Source: Phlegmacium glaucopus
Lineage: Eukaryota; Basidiomycota; Agaricomycetes; Agaricales; Cortinariaceae
NCBI GenBank assembly: GCA_015039465.1
Contig: MU130547.1
Coordinates: 84,358 to 134,300, forward strand
DNA length: 49,943 nucleotides
Direction of reading: 5' to 3'
Shown here: piece after piece, positions 20,433-33,277 of the stretch
Layout of the letters: the number at the start of each line of letters is the position of its first letter
Numbering within the stretch: the stretch's first letter is position 1
Notes under the pieces: model-generated
What the model saw: only the letters and a program-made list of their open reading frames with translations
Databases searched by the model: none
Told to the model about the DNA's origin: nothing
Made by a program: the position numbers and the translations under genes

Positions 20433-21506
20433 ATGAGCGCTAGTTGCCCCCATCCCTTTGCAATGCTTCCTTTCGTCCCAGCCTCATTCGGTGACATCGT
20501 TACTGCTGCTGGTATTGCTCGCTCAATCTACAAGGCTCTCAGCGACCGTGACAGCACAGGCTCTTCATACGAGTATCAATGCTTGATCACGGAGCTGCGT
20601 TCTTTCGAACAGGCCCTGAAAACGGTCGAGGATGCCATTATTGTGATTCCCCCAAGTGGACGTCTTGCCCAGGATATCAAGGCAGAAACGACGACCTGTC
20701 TTGAATTGCTGAAGACGTTCCTCGAATGCATCAAGTCATACCAGAAGGCTCTAGGCGGAGGTGGAAAGGGCGCCTCTTGGCGCAAAATCGGTTGGGGTCT
20801 CCTTAAGGCTGACGAAGTTGCGAGTTTCAGACAGAAACTTTCCCAACATAAGCAGAATATCACGATGTTCTTGAACGGGCTAGTGATGTAAATCTTCTCT
20901 ATCTCCACGTCTGTCATACTGATGTCGCCTTTGCGATCTCAGTATTGTAGCTGCGTCTTATGCGGACGAAACAAGGCAGAGCTTAGCATCGACGAGGGAA
21001 GAGTTATTGGTCCTACAGAAGCGACTGCCTCGATCCCTTGGATATGGTGACGGAAACTCAGTGACCGTGATAAATGCATTTGGGAACCCTATGACGTTTC
21101 CCCTAGAGCTTTGCTTCACGCCGGATGTGCGCCTTTTGTATTACACTTCGTCGTATGTACTGACGGGTAAAGACAGAGACTCCATGATACACTGAGGAGC
21201 TATTACAAGGGGAAATGCGGCTACGGTCACGTCCAGCTCCACAAGTACAGCATTTCAACCAAGGATGGCAACTCGTTAGTTGAGGCTGATAACTGGGGTT
21301 CAGTCGTCAAGAAAGGGACGGTGCTCGTCATGAGCATGATGTTGGAGAAGCTAGCACTAGAGTGGGGTCATAGATGGAACAATTTGTCTCCCACCATTAT
21401 ATGGGCTGCCTTCGGGAGACTAGAGTGGGGTCAGCACCAGAATACATGTCCAACCTGTTACGTCACAGATCTTGGTGTGATGCCAGATTTTACTGAATTT
21501 TTCTGA
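20433..21506 (+). CDS. Fungal protein with N-terminal STAND-associated helical domain and ubiquitin-like (ULD_2-type) domain
   Basis: Three exons, 20433-20887, 20943-21126, 21177-21506, predicted 322 aa, all joins in frame. The N-terminus FGDIVTAAGIARSIYKAL then SSYEYQCLITELRSFEQAL is a helical module common in agaricomycete and ascomycete proteins of unknown function. The middle VTVINAFGNPMTFPLELC with RLHDTLRSYYK and WGSVVKKGTVLVMSMML fits the ubiquitin-like fold known from such proteins. The end CPTC could be half of a zinc-binding motif; related proteins usually have more cysteines, so the C-terminus may be shortened. The words CTAGAGTGGGGTCA occur twice 66 bp apart near 21355 and 21420, adding 22 residues in frame. 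Assignment of the ubiquitin-like fold is from memory of the family. Confidence 0.7.
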
Positions 21507-21651
21507 ATTTTCTGTTGTTGAACGTGGGTGATTACAGTCGGCGATGCGAGAGATACTTCGGTTCCAACGAAGACATCCGGGGCAACTTGGGACTCGTCTG
21601 GATGGGATGATAGTGTTACGGAGTTCCGAAACATCCGCATTGTGCTTGTCG

Positions 21652-22980
21652 GTCTTGTACGTTGATCCATTTGACTGAAGACTTCTCGTCTGATCATCCT
21701 TATCCCATCCCATCCCATCCCCAGCTTGTACGTGAACCTGTCAATTGATTGTAGATGTCTTGTCCGATCATCCCATCCCACCCCATCCTCTTCGTCGATC
21801 TCCAGGAGGTACGTGAACTTGTCAATTGATTACAGACGTCTTGTCTGATCATCCTTTTCGTCATCTCCAGGAAGTATGTGAACTTGTCACTCGATTTCAG
21901 ACATCTTGCCTGATCATCATCTTCGTCCATCTCCAGACCGTACGTGAACTTGTCGACTGATTGCAAACGTCTCGTCTCATCCTCTTTATCCATCTCCAGG
22001 GAGTATGTGAACTTGTCAATTGATTGCAGGTCCCTCTTCTGATCATCCCATCCCATCCTCTTCGTCCGTCTCCAGAGAGTACGTGAACTTGTCAATCGAT
22101 CCCAGACGTCTTGTCTGATCATCCTTTTCGTCACCTCCAGGACGTACGTGAACTTGTCAATTGATTGCAGATGTCTTGTCTGATCATCCCATCCCATCGT
22201 CTTCATCCATCTCCAGGAAGTACGTGAACTTGTTAGTTGATTGCAGACGTCTTGTCTGATCATCCTTTTCGTCATCTCTAGTATGTACGTGAACTTGTCA
22301 AGTGATTGCAGACGTCCTGTCTGATCACCCCATCCCATCCTCTTTGTATCTCCGGATAGTATGTGAACTTGTCAACTGATTGTAGACGACGTGTTGTCTG
22401 ATCATCCATTTCGTCATCTCCAGATATATGACTAACTGCAAATGTCGTCATATCCAGCCTGTATGTGAACTTGTCAATTAATTGCAGACGTCTTATCTGA
22501 TCATCATCTTCGTCCATCTCCAGGAAGTACGTGAACTTGTTGAGTGATTGCAGATGTCTTGTCTGATCATCCCATCCCGTCCTCTTTGTCCGTCTCCAGA
22601 CAGTAGGTGAATGTGTCGATTGATTACAGACGCCTTGTCTGATCATCCCATCCCATCCTTCATCCATCTCTAGAGGTACGTGAACTTGCCCATTCATTGC
22701 AGATCCCTCCTCTGATCATCCCATCCCATCCTGGTCTGCAGGAAGTATGTGAACTTGTCAATTGATTTCAGACGTCTTATCTGATCAATAATCATCCTCT
22801 TTGTCCATCTCCAGGCAGTACGTGAATTTGTCAATTGATTTCGGACGTCTTGTCTGATCATCCTTTTTGTCATCTCCAGTTTGTGCGTGAACTTGTCGAT
22901 TGATTGCAGACCCCTCTTCTGATCATCCCATCCCATCTTTCGTCCATCTTAAGAGAGTACGTGAACCTGTCAATTGAGTT
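21652..22980. repeat. Minisatellite: about 18 units of 62-100 bp
   Basis: Each unit contains GTACGTGAACTTGTCAATTG, then ATTGCAGACGTCTTGTCTGA, TCATCCCATCCCATCC and TCTTCGTCCATCTCCAGGA, with substitutions between copies. Unit length jumps mainly because the CATCC run is present or absent, which also changes reading frame between units; the minus-strand open frames (repeated DKFTY-LEM patterns) therefore look incidental. The palindrome TGATCA recurs in most units. The array starts about 150 bp after the stop of the preceding gene. Confidence 0.9.
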
Positions 22981-23897
22981 TGGCGTTGTTTTTGATAATC
23001 CTGACACCTTCCTCATCCTACTGGGTATGTAACCTATCCCTTGGTGACAACAAACAAACTCACCTCCTGCCCACTGTATTCTCTTCCCGTTATGTGAGCC
23101 TTTTTTTATAGCTCCCCGCCTCCATGTTAATGGACTTTATCTCCTGCAGCTACATCATATTTAGCGCGACGCAGAAGCTGTAGGGGCCAATCGATGTGGG
23201 TGCTCTACAAGTCTATCCTTATCTAACCTGATGATCATACTGGATAGTTGTCGAAATTTCTTAACTGTGAGATCAGAAAACTCATCACATGCAACTCTTA
23301 GGTTATTAAGTGCGAAGCTTCGACTTAGTGATGGATCGAATCGCCTTCGTTCATTCGCAATAGGATTGTTCCTCATGCTTTGTCTTGGTCTATGTCCGCG
23401 ATTTTGTCCAAAATGGCAGAAATGAATACAAATATCCTAGCCGTGATGCCGAGCCAGATTTGGAAACTCTTCAAACGTTCACAGCTTGTTCACACCTCAG
23501 TTTCAGGAACGTGTGGACTTCACCTACGCACATGCAGCGCCTTCATTGTTGCTGGCGATGTCCGTCTTGTGGCCATCCTGATGTAGTCAAGTGGTTACAA
23601 ATAAGCCTCGTATGATGCATTTTATCAAGGTAAATGGGGGATTTTAATTCATCTAAGTCCTTAGTCGACGATTGCCTATTCGGCGCGCTAAATTTAGGCA
23701 AGGGCTTGTTAACCCTTCATTCAATGTAGCAACTGATGATTTTCATAGTGATAAAGAGAGCCGGTTTAGAACTACTGTCGTTTCTCCCCTGATCGGCCAA
23801 TCGTGCACTCAAGATCAGCAATGTTTTTTTGCTATAAAATGGGTAGTTGCAGTAAGTATCATTCCCTCAGTCATTCACATTGGTCTTTGGTCTAACT
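22981..23897. other. Intergenic, one weak minus-strand frame
   Basis: A 71-codon frame on the minus strand at 23161-23376 (begins MRNNPIANERRRFDPSLSR) has reasonable composition but no match I recognise and no clear splice partners. Nothing else supported. Confidence 0.3.
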
Positions 23898-24032
23898 ATG
23901 CCAACCAATCAATCACCCACGCTCGTGGCTACATTTCAAGGTCCAATCGCCCAATACCACAATTCCATCAACTCATTCATTCTAGATGCCAATGGCCATC
24001 GTTTCGCCGCTACAACAAAATCCCAGTTCATT
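23898..24032 (+). CDS. Possible first exon of a small unknown protein
   Basis: ATG at 23898 opens a 45-codon frame (begins MPTNQSPTLVATFQGPIAQY; includes FILDANGHRFAATTKSQF) ending at a GTAATAAGT donor. Codon composition is more protein-like than its surroundings, but I could not place a second exon with confidence. Unknown family. Confidence 0.28.
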
Positions 24033-24039
24033 GTAATAA

Positions 24040-24804
24040 GTACCTTTATAACACTGACAAGCGGCTTCATACAATTCATCCTCCACTTCCTCTGCTTCCA
24101 TTACCTCTTGTTGTATGTGTTACAGCATTGGCTTACGGTTTATTCTCATGAATAGAAATTAGAATATTGAAATTCAACTTCATCGTGGTTCTTCAACCTT
24201 TAACTTGAATTTTATTCACACCAGGGACGTCATGTGATCAAGCAATTTCTTCGTTCCCACACTTATGTACTTCTTCCCCGAGTAACCCCGCTATATAACG
24301 TGTCTCTAGCTATATTTATATTAAGGCTAGTATCTCTTCCCTTCCCTGACATTAACAATGTGTAAGGAAGAAGGCTTTCTACAGAACCCATTCTCCATCT
24401 TGTCGTGTATGTAAGATTAAATCGGAGATTCAACCCAGCACAATTGACGCCCGAAGTGTGCCCAGTTCTCTGGATGTTTTTGGCCTTCCATATGACCAAA
24501 AATTCGCCTCAGGTTTCCTCCTGCTGACGTTATGTGTACTCGACCTGCCACACATGCCGCCGAGTCAGTCAGACAGAAGACACAAACCGCGTGCAATTGT
24601 ATGAGCATACCAATCAGGCAAGCTCTTCAAAGTCCGGATCGGGTACCACATCACCGTAAAAATGTACGAGGGTAAACATAATCAGTGGATTGGCCAGACC
24701 ATGAGGAGGAGCGAACGTGCGCTAAACCAAAGATCTATACTCTGCCCACGTCAGTATTATAAAAACGATGCTCTTGAGAACCTCATCCCAGGCTCAAGTT
24801 GAAA
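24040..24804. other. Intergenic, upstream region of the phosphatase gene
   Basis: No supported gene. The last 100 bp include GTATTATAAAAACG about 45 bp before the ATG at 24805, a plausible TATA region for the following gene. Confidence 0.4.
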
Positions 24805-26597
24805 ATGGTTCCCCTTCGAACCACTGTTCTCGTTCTCGCCAGCGCTATTGCGGTTTCTGCCGCTAGTAGTCCCCTCGATAACATCAAGAACGTCGTCGTA
24901 CTTGTCCAGGAGAATCGGTAAGCTACAATATACATCTCCTACATTGAATCTATTCATAAAGAGCTTTGCATTGATCCACAGTTCATTCGATTGGTTCTTC
25001 GGAGATCTCTCCCATAGCAAGGATATTGACAACATCCGTAACTTGAAGCGACAAATTTGCAACCCCGTAAGTCCCTTTCCCAATGGTAAACTGGCTGCCG
25101 TGTGATCAGCATTGATTCACCATATTCGACAAATATTATTCTAGGCCAACGTAACTGATCCAAATAGTGTTGAAGTTTGCGCTACAGCGACAGCTGGAAA
25201 TCTATCTCCCGATGATCCAAACCATTCCGTCAGCGGAGTTACCTTCCAAATATTCTCTACCTTTCACCCCAACGAGGCCCTGCCCGCTGCGGAAGTTTTT
25301 GCGGACGAGACGATGCTTGGTTTCCTCCAAGAGCAAGCCGCGTCTTTCCACACCACCAACCTCACCCGTGCAAGCGAGAGTATCCTTTATATCTCCGAGA
25401 AGCTCATCCCAGTATACAAAAAACTTGCCGAAGACTTTGTACTCTTTGATAGGTGGTTTGCCGACGTTCCCGGACCTACCAACCCTAACAGGTGATTTCT
25501 ATCCAATGCTGTCCTAAGTTGATGTGGTTTTTGATTTCACGTTGTTTCGACTTTCTAACAAACTAATAGAGCATACTTGACGTCCGGTGCTTCCAATGGA
25601 CACGGAAAGAACGATAACTCATTCAACATCTTCGGCCTGCCCCAACGTTCTATTTTCCAGCAGCTTTCAGAGAATAACGTCACTTGGATCAACTACTTCA
25701 ACTCTAGCTTCAACCCAGATGCCGAGTTCTACTCCTGGACCCAGTCTGAGGGAAAGGTCGCTACCAATGTCAAGCCCATTGCCCAATTCTTTTCCGATGC
25801 GAAAGCTGGAACGCTTCCTCAATTCACTTATATTAACCCTGAGGTGCATATTGAATTTTCCATGAGTATTTCACACAGAGATGTTCTAATCAATCTTCCT
25901 TTTCTCGACGGATTAGTGCTGCAGTTTCTCTTCCATGCATCCTCCCAGCCCAATCAACCTGGGTGAAGTGTGGACTAAATCGATCTATGAGGCTATTCGC
26001 AATGGTCCTCAGTGGGAAAACACCTTATTCCTCATTACCTTTGACGAACACGGTGTATGTCATTACACATCCTCAATCACAATATTGACTCGTCTGATTC
26101 ATCAATCCTCCACAGGGATTTGCTGACCACGTCCCCCCTCCCGTTGGTGTCCCAAACCCCGACGGCTTAACCTACACCGAAGTTGCTGGTGATGGCAAGA
26201 ACTATACTTTCAACTTTGACCGCCTTGGAGTCCGGTACGTCTTCATTTGAAGTCATTTATGGTCATTTGTACATACTTATCGTATATCATTCAGTGTCCC
26301 AACGCTCCTGATTTCTCCTTGGGTTGGGAAAGGAGTCGTCGAGCACAACGGTGTCAACAATGGTTTAACCTACACACACTCTTCTCTTCCTGCATTTATC
26401 GGCAAGGTAAGTTTCTTCAAATTATTAATTATATGCCTAATACCGACGGAATATTGCCACTCTTCTAGCTCTGGAACCTCGACAAGGGCGTCCCTTTGAC
26501 ATCTCGTGTAGCCTTCGCGTCTTCTTTCGAGCATCTCATTACGGACAAATTCCGTCATGACGCCCCGGCCAAGTTGCCCAACCCAATTGAAGACTGA
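24805..26597 (+). CDS. Secreted acid phosphatase / phosphoesterase (phospholipase C-like, PF04185-type)
   Basis: Eight exons (24805-24917, 24982-25066, 25145-25491, 25570-25843, 25917-26054, 26116-26234, 26295-26406, 26469-26597), predicted 438 aa with every junction in frame. Signal peptide MVPLRTTVLVLASAIAVSAA. Family motifs: NIKNVVVLVQENRSFDWFFG (metal-binding Asp/Glu/Asn and first substrate residues), a PxxxxFxxxxLSENNVTWINYF segment, WENTLFLITFDEHGGFADHV (metal-binding Asp-Glu-His and His) and RVPTLLISPWVGKG. These are the positions that hold two metals in acid phosphatase A and phospholipase C of this family. It probably releases phosphate from external phosphomonoesters. Several N-x-S/T sites are consistent with secretion. 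Length is normal. Confidence 0.9.
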
Positions 26598-27130
26598 ATA
26601 TGAGGCTCGTAAGCCCTTTCTATCACCCATTCGATCAAATTATCTCGTTTGCGGTTATAGCTAAGAAGCCCTTCTTATTTCCCCCTTCATTCAAAAATTC
26701 TTCTGTTGTGTAAATTTCATTAAAAATATATATTGAAACCCGGTTGGCAATACCTATAGATCTCAAAGCAAATTTTTCCCGCAGTCTAATTAGTAAACAG
26801 TAAGTACTGAAATGGTACACATGGACCATATGTATTGAATTCGAATTAGCTGAGACTGGGAATAGTTTCATCCCTTAGAGATTTGTCGAACTCACCGGGT
26901 GGCGTTAATGGTCAAAAGTTCAAAGAATACCTCACGCCGCGTCAAGGGCCGCTCGGCAGTGTGAAAGAAACATTTTGAACGAAGCCTCCTTGACAAGTCA
27001 GTCAGTACAAATATGTAGATGTGTATCATGCCCAGATCAGAGTTCATGCTTAGTTTGTTATATTCCAACGGAAGAACCAAATAAATCATATCGTCCTCAG
27101 AGTTTATTGGAAAGTAAATGTCGAATTCCG
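26598..27130. other. Intergenic, AT-rich, no supported gene
   Basis: Short frames only. It separates the phosphatase 3' end from the next gene on the same strand; AT-rich stretches near 26690-26780 may belong to the phosphatase 3' region. Confidence 0.4.
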
Positions 27131-27886
27131 ATGAGTCCACACCCTTACTTGACTACACCACAGCCATCCGAACCGCCCAAGAAACCAGGAAAAGCCAAGT
27201 CGCCCTCCACCAAAGCTCTCAACGTATTCTCTGACGATGGTTCATTCCTCAATAGAATAAAACGAAATACTATCAACCAGAAGGTCTGAATTCATTCTCG
27301 AATTACAATTGTTATTTACACATTATATACTTGAGTTTGCTAATGTTGAGAGTTCACTTTCTTTATTTTTAAAAACAGGGAGAGGAAGATAAGAAGAAAG
27401 AACAGGAAGCCTTGGAGAGGTTGGTTTTTAGGACCTTCTGAATGACATGTTTTTCTGTTGTCTTTCGCGCTCATCATTTCGCGCTCACTACAGGAAGAAA
27501 GCCTTTGACAGTCGTTTCGTACGTCCTTCTCATACACATTACCGTCCCAAATATCTCAATTTCTACATTATCTCTCCAGAAAAACAGGGGCAAACGTCCT
27601 CTCCCTACCTCCTCTAACCCAACTCACACTTCAGATGTCACACCCGACAACGAAGAACCGCCTTCCAAGAAGGTTAAATACAGCGACAAGAGTACGAAAC
27701 AGGATGTAAAATCTCAAGGTCTGCTCAGAACCACTTTTTAAACAATTCAAAATTCCACATATTAACGTACTTATAATCCAAACCAAAAAAGAGAAAGAAG
27801 TCAGCAGTGAATATCACAAAGCACTTGCATTATACACTATCAATACCTCGAAAGAGCCTGGAACTGTGAGATCGTTCTTCAAATGA
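27131..27886 (+). CDS. Small highly charged, probably nuclear protein
   Basis: Predicted exons 27131-27283, 27379-27419, 27493-27517, 27580-27718, 27792-27886; joins keep one frame ending with SKEPGTVRSFFK and TGA. About 150 aa, rich in Lys/Glu/Ser/Pro, with LNVFSDDGSFLNRIKR, a KKEQEALERKKAFDSRFKNR helix and PPSKKVKY, which looks like a nuclear localisation signal. The end TVRSFFK with two aromatics is loosely reminiscent of a PCNA-binding box, but the leading glutamine is missing. No family assigned. The tiny 25-nt exon is supported only by splice consensus and frame. Confidence 0.6.
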
Positions 27887-27930
27887 TATATACCCTTCAA
27901 TTCGAATGTGCGTCAACAATATTTTAATTT

Positions 27931-28001
27931 TGGGGACCGGGGGCTCGAAACTGACATCTGCTCCTAAAGCCACAGATTAGTATGCCTAGCCAGATATCCC
28001 C
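27931..28001 (-). other. tRNA-like remnant
   Basis: Reverse strand begins GGGGATATCTGGCTAGGCAT and ends TTTCGAGCCCCCGGTCCCC. The termini pair over about six positions and TTTCGAGCC resembles a B-box, but D and T arms do not fold. It may be a tRNA-derived repeat. It lies in the 365-bp space between converging genes. Confidence 0.3.
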
Positions 28002-28251
28002 ACGTCCGATTTTCGTGTCGCCACGAATCATATGTCGCAAATGCCCATGTCAATAACTTTAGATGAATTATTATTACTACGATGCTTGAAACCCTAAGTA
28101 TCAGTAGATGAAGTGTGCGCAATAGCCCAGGAAACATGAGTCGCCTGGTAAATGAATGATATTAGGAGCCATAGTAGTAAATTTGATTGAAACTGGATTG
28201 TACAATTGATAATATCCACAGGGAAAAAAGATTGACGTTAGAACCATAAAA

Positions 28252-31200
28252 TCATTGCTCCAGCTCAAGAATACGATAGACCTGAGGTTTTTCCATCAAC
28301 ACTTGGCGCATATTTAAGGCATTAAAATAGCGACCTCACCTTTACTGTACCACTCTTCAGATCTTCCAAACGATAACTTACAGACTCAACGGTCTGTAAA
28401 GAAAAATTCCATCAGCTCTGAGAAGAACCCAAAGCTAGAAAAAAGGCACACACCTGCTGCCCAACATGTTGATTGGCATGGAACACCCTGACTTTCGACT
28501 TCTTCGCCTCAAACTCACCCACAATACCCAACAAGTCCTCTCCAGACCCACCCACATTCTGATGATATATTTGTATCCCTTTATGGCCCTTCAATTTCCC
28601 TTCATGGATCTCGACAATATCCCCCGGCATGATCTCGCTAACACGTTTTTGCACTGAAGATCCATTCTGAGCATAGACGAGATAACCATATTCACCCGAA
28701 GCGATTGAGATGGGAGCGGCGTTGGGAACCCCAGCGAGTACAGCGGCAATAAACCCTGCGTAGGTGCCATCTCCAATGAGAGACTTCTTGGATTTTTCAA
28801 AGAGGGTGGTTGCTACTTCACATACTTGTACTCCGACACGACCCCAGATCATCATGAGCTCGTCTGTAGAGAGTTGTAGTTCGGATGGTAACATAGCTTT
28901 AGGTTTAGGTGGGAGAACTGCGGGTTGTTTGGTTGGTGGTGGTGGGGGCTGGGAAGTGGGAGAGATAGGTTCACCCGCATCTGTCCAAGACAATGATAGA
29001 TCAGCGCTATTCCCAAAGTCTAGAGAAGCGGTCGGGATAGATGGAAGTTCCCATTGCGAGGAGATACTATTAGGGTCAGAAGTCTGTGGGATCCCCATTG
29101 GATTAGGCGTCGATCGAGCAGGAGGAAACCGACTGTTACGACGACTAGGCGGTGATGCTTCCTCAAGACTGCGAGGTTCATCTACCATCACATATTCAGA
29201 CTGAGGATGTGCAGGCAAAAAGCTTGATCGTGTTGGGCTGAATCCAAACTCTACACTTCCAGTTGATTTAGAGGCCTGCACGCTAGACCTACGTGCAGGC
29301 AATGCAACAGGAACCGGAGGACGAGAAGCCGGGATAGGAGGTGGTGGAGGTGGAGGAGAGGAAACCGCTTTTTCACTCGACTCCCTACGATACGCAACTC
29401 GTCCTCCTCTAGAAGGAACGGGAGGGGGAGGGGGAGGCGTCGTCTCTTCAAATTCCTCGGCCACATCCTCAAAATCAACTTCCTCCATCTCACTCTCCTC
29501 CGCCTCAACTTTAACGCCATCATCAGATGCCCGCTCAGAATCTGTATCATGAATTTGAGGTCGCGTCGGTGGTGGTGGAGGTCGCACAGGTGGCGGTACG
29601 GCACGTGTAGGCGATAAAGGTGGCACATTATCGTCTCTTAAAGAATGAGCCCTCTGAGGAGGAAGGGACCCCACCCCCATCGGCATCATTCCAATTCTCA
29701 TCCCGCCCATCCCAGCAAGCTTAGCAGCAATTCGTTCTTTACGTGCTCGTTCTTCCTCCTCTTCCGAAACCTCCACAGGCCCTTCTACATCCTCTACATC
29801 TGCCTGGGGATAATGTTCAGGATGATGGTGACTGCCGCCTTCTTCATCCAGTTCTTCTTCCTGAGGAACACGAGGTGCTGGTGGTGGTCGACTGATAGCA
29901 GTAGGAATGGGTGCAGCACCAAACTTGATCCCACCAAGCTTAGCCATACGTTCAGCTATAGTCTGTCGTTTTACTTGGTCTTGTTCTTGCTGCTGCTGTG
30001 CTTCATCACGTTCCTCAGGCCGTGCCGGCATAGTGGGCGATGGTACTTGAACCGGAAGGCCTGGTGTATCATCTGATGCTGAACCATGCATATTCACCAT
30101 AGAACCTCGTCTGCTTGGACTATGGAATGCCGGATCAATAGGATCTGTTCGGGTTCAAAATAAAACATCAGTATATCTCATAATTTTGGTACAGAACTTA
30201 CCACCCTCTTCTTCATCTAAAACCTCTTCAGTATCAGGTTCAGGTTCAGATACGGCAACTGACGGCATCCCATAAGACGAAAGGGATTCTTCGTTTGCGG
30301 GAACAGAAGGTACAGAGCGTCGAGGTGTAGCAGGTGGTCCTTGCACAGGCGTTGGTGCTGCCGGAGTAACGGCGGTATGCCGAGGACGAACAGGCAATGC
30401 CTGTCCATCATGATCTGAATCAGGTTCGGAAATATCTGATGGAGGCGCAGATAGATGATGGTGGTGGAGACGAACATGAGAAGGAAGCGCAGCTGGTGGT
30501 CGAGTGGGAGGTGGAATAGACGACGACGCTTCCGACGATCTCCGCTGCAGTACAGGTAAAGCTGGGGCATCATTCTCTGAACCATCTTCATCCTCATCTG
30601 CTTTGTAACGCTGTCCTCCCCTGACCGGATGCTGTAAAACTGGGCCTCTCGGTTGTACAGCGAATAAATGGGGTGGAGCTAGTCCTTCATGTCCTTCATC
30701 GTCCGTCCCTGCTTCTTCCTCTTCTTCCTCTTCCTGCTCTTCCGGAGCTTGAGGAACAATCCTTCGTGGAGGTTGGGCAGGCCTAGCTGGCGGCGAAGGA
30801 GCCTCATGACTCACGGGTGGATCAGGCAGTCGCGAAGGTGGTGATAAATGTCGCGTAGTAGGGTAAGCAGTATGCTCTTCTTCTTCATCATGCCGTCCAT
30901 ATTGTTGCACTTGGACAAACGACCGAGGGCCACTAGGAATAGGTGGTCGAAGTACAGGATCATGTAACTGGTGAGCAGGCGCAGCATCAGCCTGTTGATG
31001 GAGGTGGTGGCGAGGAAGAGGAGGCTCGTATGCCGACAACGACGATTCTTCCATCGATTTCTCATGTGCACGTAAATCATAGGACGAGCCTTCTTCGTCA
31101 TAGACGTCGTTATCTTCGCCTTCAACTTCTATGAGTCGAAAAAAGGGATTGCAATCAATAACGTCGTTACATTATTTTTTTACTCAGAAAATAAGAATAC

Positions 31201-33277
31201 GGAATAATGAAAGGGAAAAAAAGGAAAAAACATTTATTTACCATCTGAATATTCCGCTTCTCCTTGTTCTTCTTCGACTTTAGATTCGACAACAGGCAGG
31301 GGAAGAGGATCAGCTACCTCATGAGAAGAGCGTAGACTGGCCCTTCTCGTGGGAATGTCTGGACGATGGGGTGATGTCGGAACAGCTGGTGGCGAAGCAT
31401 AACTAGTGATGACCGGCGAAGACCCATGACCAGTCTCTTCCGATGATCGACGCAAAGGTAATGGTGCCGCAAACGGATTGACCCCACCCATTTTCGCCAA
31501 TCGCTCAGCAACTCGTTTCCGACGAGCTTCCTCCACAGCATCTTCATCTTCATCTTCATCCTGTGTACTGGCAACACCAACCGCAGAAGATGGTTGAGGC
31601 CCTGCATCAGCCTTAACGTGGTGACCGTCATGTTGTTGGAGGCGCTGGTGTTCATGATGTTCTGCCGCATACTTTTCGTCATAACCTTGAGAATGCTCGT
31701 CTTCATATTCGTAGTGACTTCCATCATCGTCAGACTGGTCTTCCGTAACCACAGCTTCCAATTGGTCAGGGTAATCAATATGAACATGTTCATGTTTGTG
31801 TTCTTGCTTTAGCTCGTCTGAGGATACGACAGTAGCGGGTTGAAGTTTGTACGCAAATTCTTGTTCTTTCGATTCACCAGAGCCGGCTGGTTCGCTTTCA
31901 GCGACCAATTCTTCCACAAATTCGTGCTGGACATTGGAGTAGATAGATTGAGGTTCGTCATGGATCTCGCCCTGGTGAATATCGATCTCCTTCTGGCCAA
32001 GAAGGCCCTCATGCTCAGGAAGCTCGATGGCCGCCTTTTGTTCAACTTCATCGACAGTAGAAATGATGGCTGGAGCAGCAATAACCTCTTCCACTCGTTC
32101 TTCAGGAACCTCAGGAACTTCGGGTGGAGGAGCGGTAGGCTTCACAGGTTTCTTACGAGGGGGTCCAGCTCGACGAGGCACCGTAGGCACTGGCATAGAA
32201 GGGGGGCTTCGAGCAGTATTTGTCTCTGTAGAGTCCACAGAAAGAAGGGATGCATTTTCGGAGTTTTTACGGACTGGTAAGTATTCTTCAGAACAAGAAC
32301 CAGAGGGTTGGAATTAGATAATGCAAGCTGAGATTGAAACAATTATAATGCTTACCTGAAGCTAATTCAACGTCTGATTGAGCTTGGATATGAGGACTGT
32401 CCGTAAGGTTGGGCGGGGATGCAACAGGCGAAGAAGCGATGTTTCCTTCTATAGATTTGCCTCTTTCTTCGAAGCTAAGACTATCACGTTTGGGCACCTC
32501 CTCACGATCTTCCTGTTTAGGAACATCCTCGCGAGTAGGCTTCCTGACTGGAACCGGTGGTTTCTTGGCCAGCACAGGCGGAGTCATACCCATTCGGGCA
32601 CCGCCTAAACGAGCCATGCGAGCGGCGATGGCGGCTCTGCGTTGTCGTTCCTCTTCTTCAGGGTCAGTAGTCCCGTCGGCATCGCCCTCGGTGGAAGTGG
32701 TGGGTTCAGCTACTGACGATTCTTCAGCAATAGGCTTAGGAAGATCAAGACTCCCACTAGACTTCACAGAAACGGGAGGCGATTTGGTCCTCTCAACCGC
32801 AGCAGCGGGTGGTTCGTCGCCAGTAGTATTACTATCTTGGTCATCGTTATCGGCAGGAGCCGCAACAGCCGGAGGGGGTTTCCACCTCGGTTTCTCAACT
32901 GCAGGCTTGGGTGCCAAAGGAGGTGCTGGCGCACCGAAAGCACCTCTGCCCTGCAATGCAGCCATACGATCCTTTAAACTCCCGCCGCCGCCTTTCGTAA
33001 TGCTTTCTTTGGCATCGGAGGCTGACATAGTTCCCGTCGCCTTTGACAAGGAAGAAGAAGCAGCATTATCTATGCTATTTGAAGAAGGCGAAGATGGTGG
33101 TGAAGGAACCTTTGGTTTCCAAGATGCAAACCCAGCAGGCTTAGGTCGTGGTGCTGGTGCTGGCTGCCCTGTAGACGCTGGTGCTGTGGTTGAGGCCGAT
33201 TTCTCGAAAGCTGCGATCCTGTCGCGCAAAGAACCTGGCTTTGGTTTAGGTGGTGGTGATGGCTGCTGATCTGACAT
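28252..33277 (-). CDS. bbc1: BBC1/MTI1-like actin-patch protein
   Basis: Six exons (33277-32356, 32285-31242, 31128-30202, 30144-28454, 28393-28340, 28281-28252), predicted 1555 aa with all joins in frame. The body is low-complexity: long proline runs, acidic runs, and at least four copies of a motif like RRKRVAERLAKMGG (also RRAAIAARMARLGG, RKERIAAKLAGMGG, TIAERMAKLGG), expected to bind SH3 domains and actin-assembly factors. The N-terminus PPPKPKPGSLRDRIAAFEK is typical of basidiomycete members, which lack the N-terminal SH3 domain of the yeast protein. The C-terminal 160 residues (GDGTYAGFIAAVLAGVPNAA, GYLVYAQNGSSV, MPGDIVEIHEGKLKGHKGI) are the conserved cysteine-proteinase-like fold of BBC1/AIM3. 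In yeast the protein restrains type I myosin and Arp2/3 activity at endocytic sites. Confidence 0.85.

Noticed and set aside
21700..22936. Three overlapping minus-strand open frames of 212, 139 and 80 codons
   Set aside because: They are minisatellite read-through; frame changes between units and no start context or splice logic is consistent.
21652..22980. CRISPR-like array
   Set aside because: Units are contiguous and fully repetitive with no unique spacers, in a eukaryotic genome.
27931..28001. Functional tRNA gene
   Set aside because: Only the acceptor stem and a B-box-like word fit; D and T arms cannot pair.
32409..33269. 286-codon plus-strand frame opposite the BBC1-like gene
   Set aside because: Antisense shadow of a Pro/Ala/Ser-rich exon; the minus strand has the conserved domain and coherent splicing.
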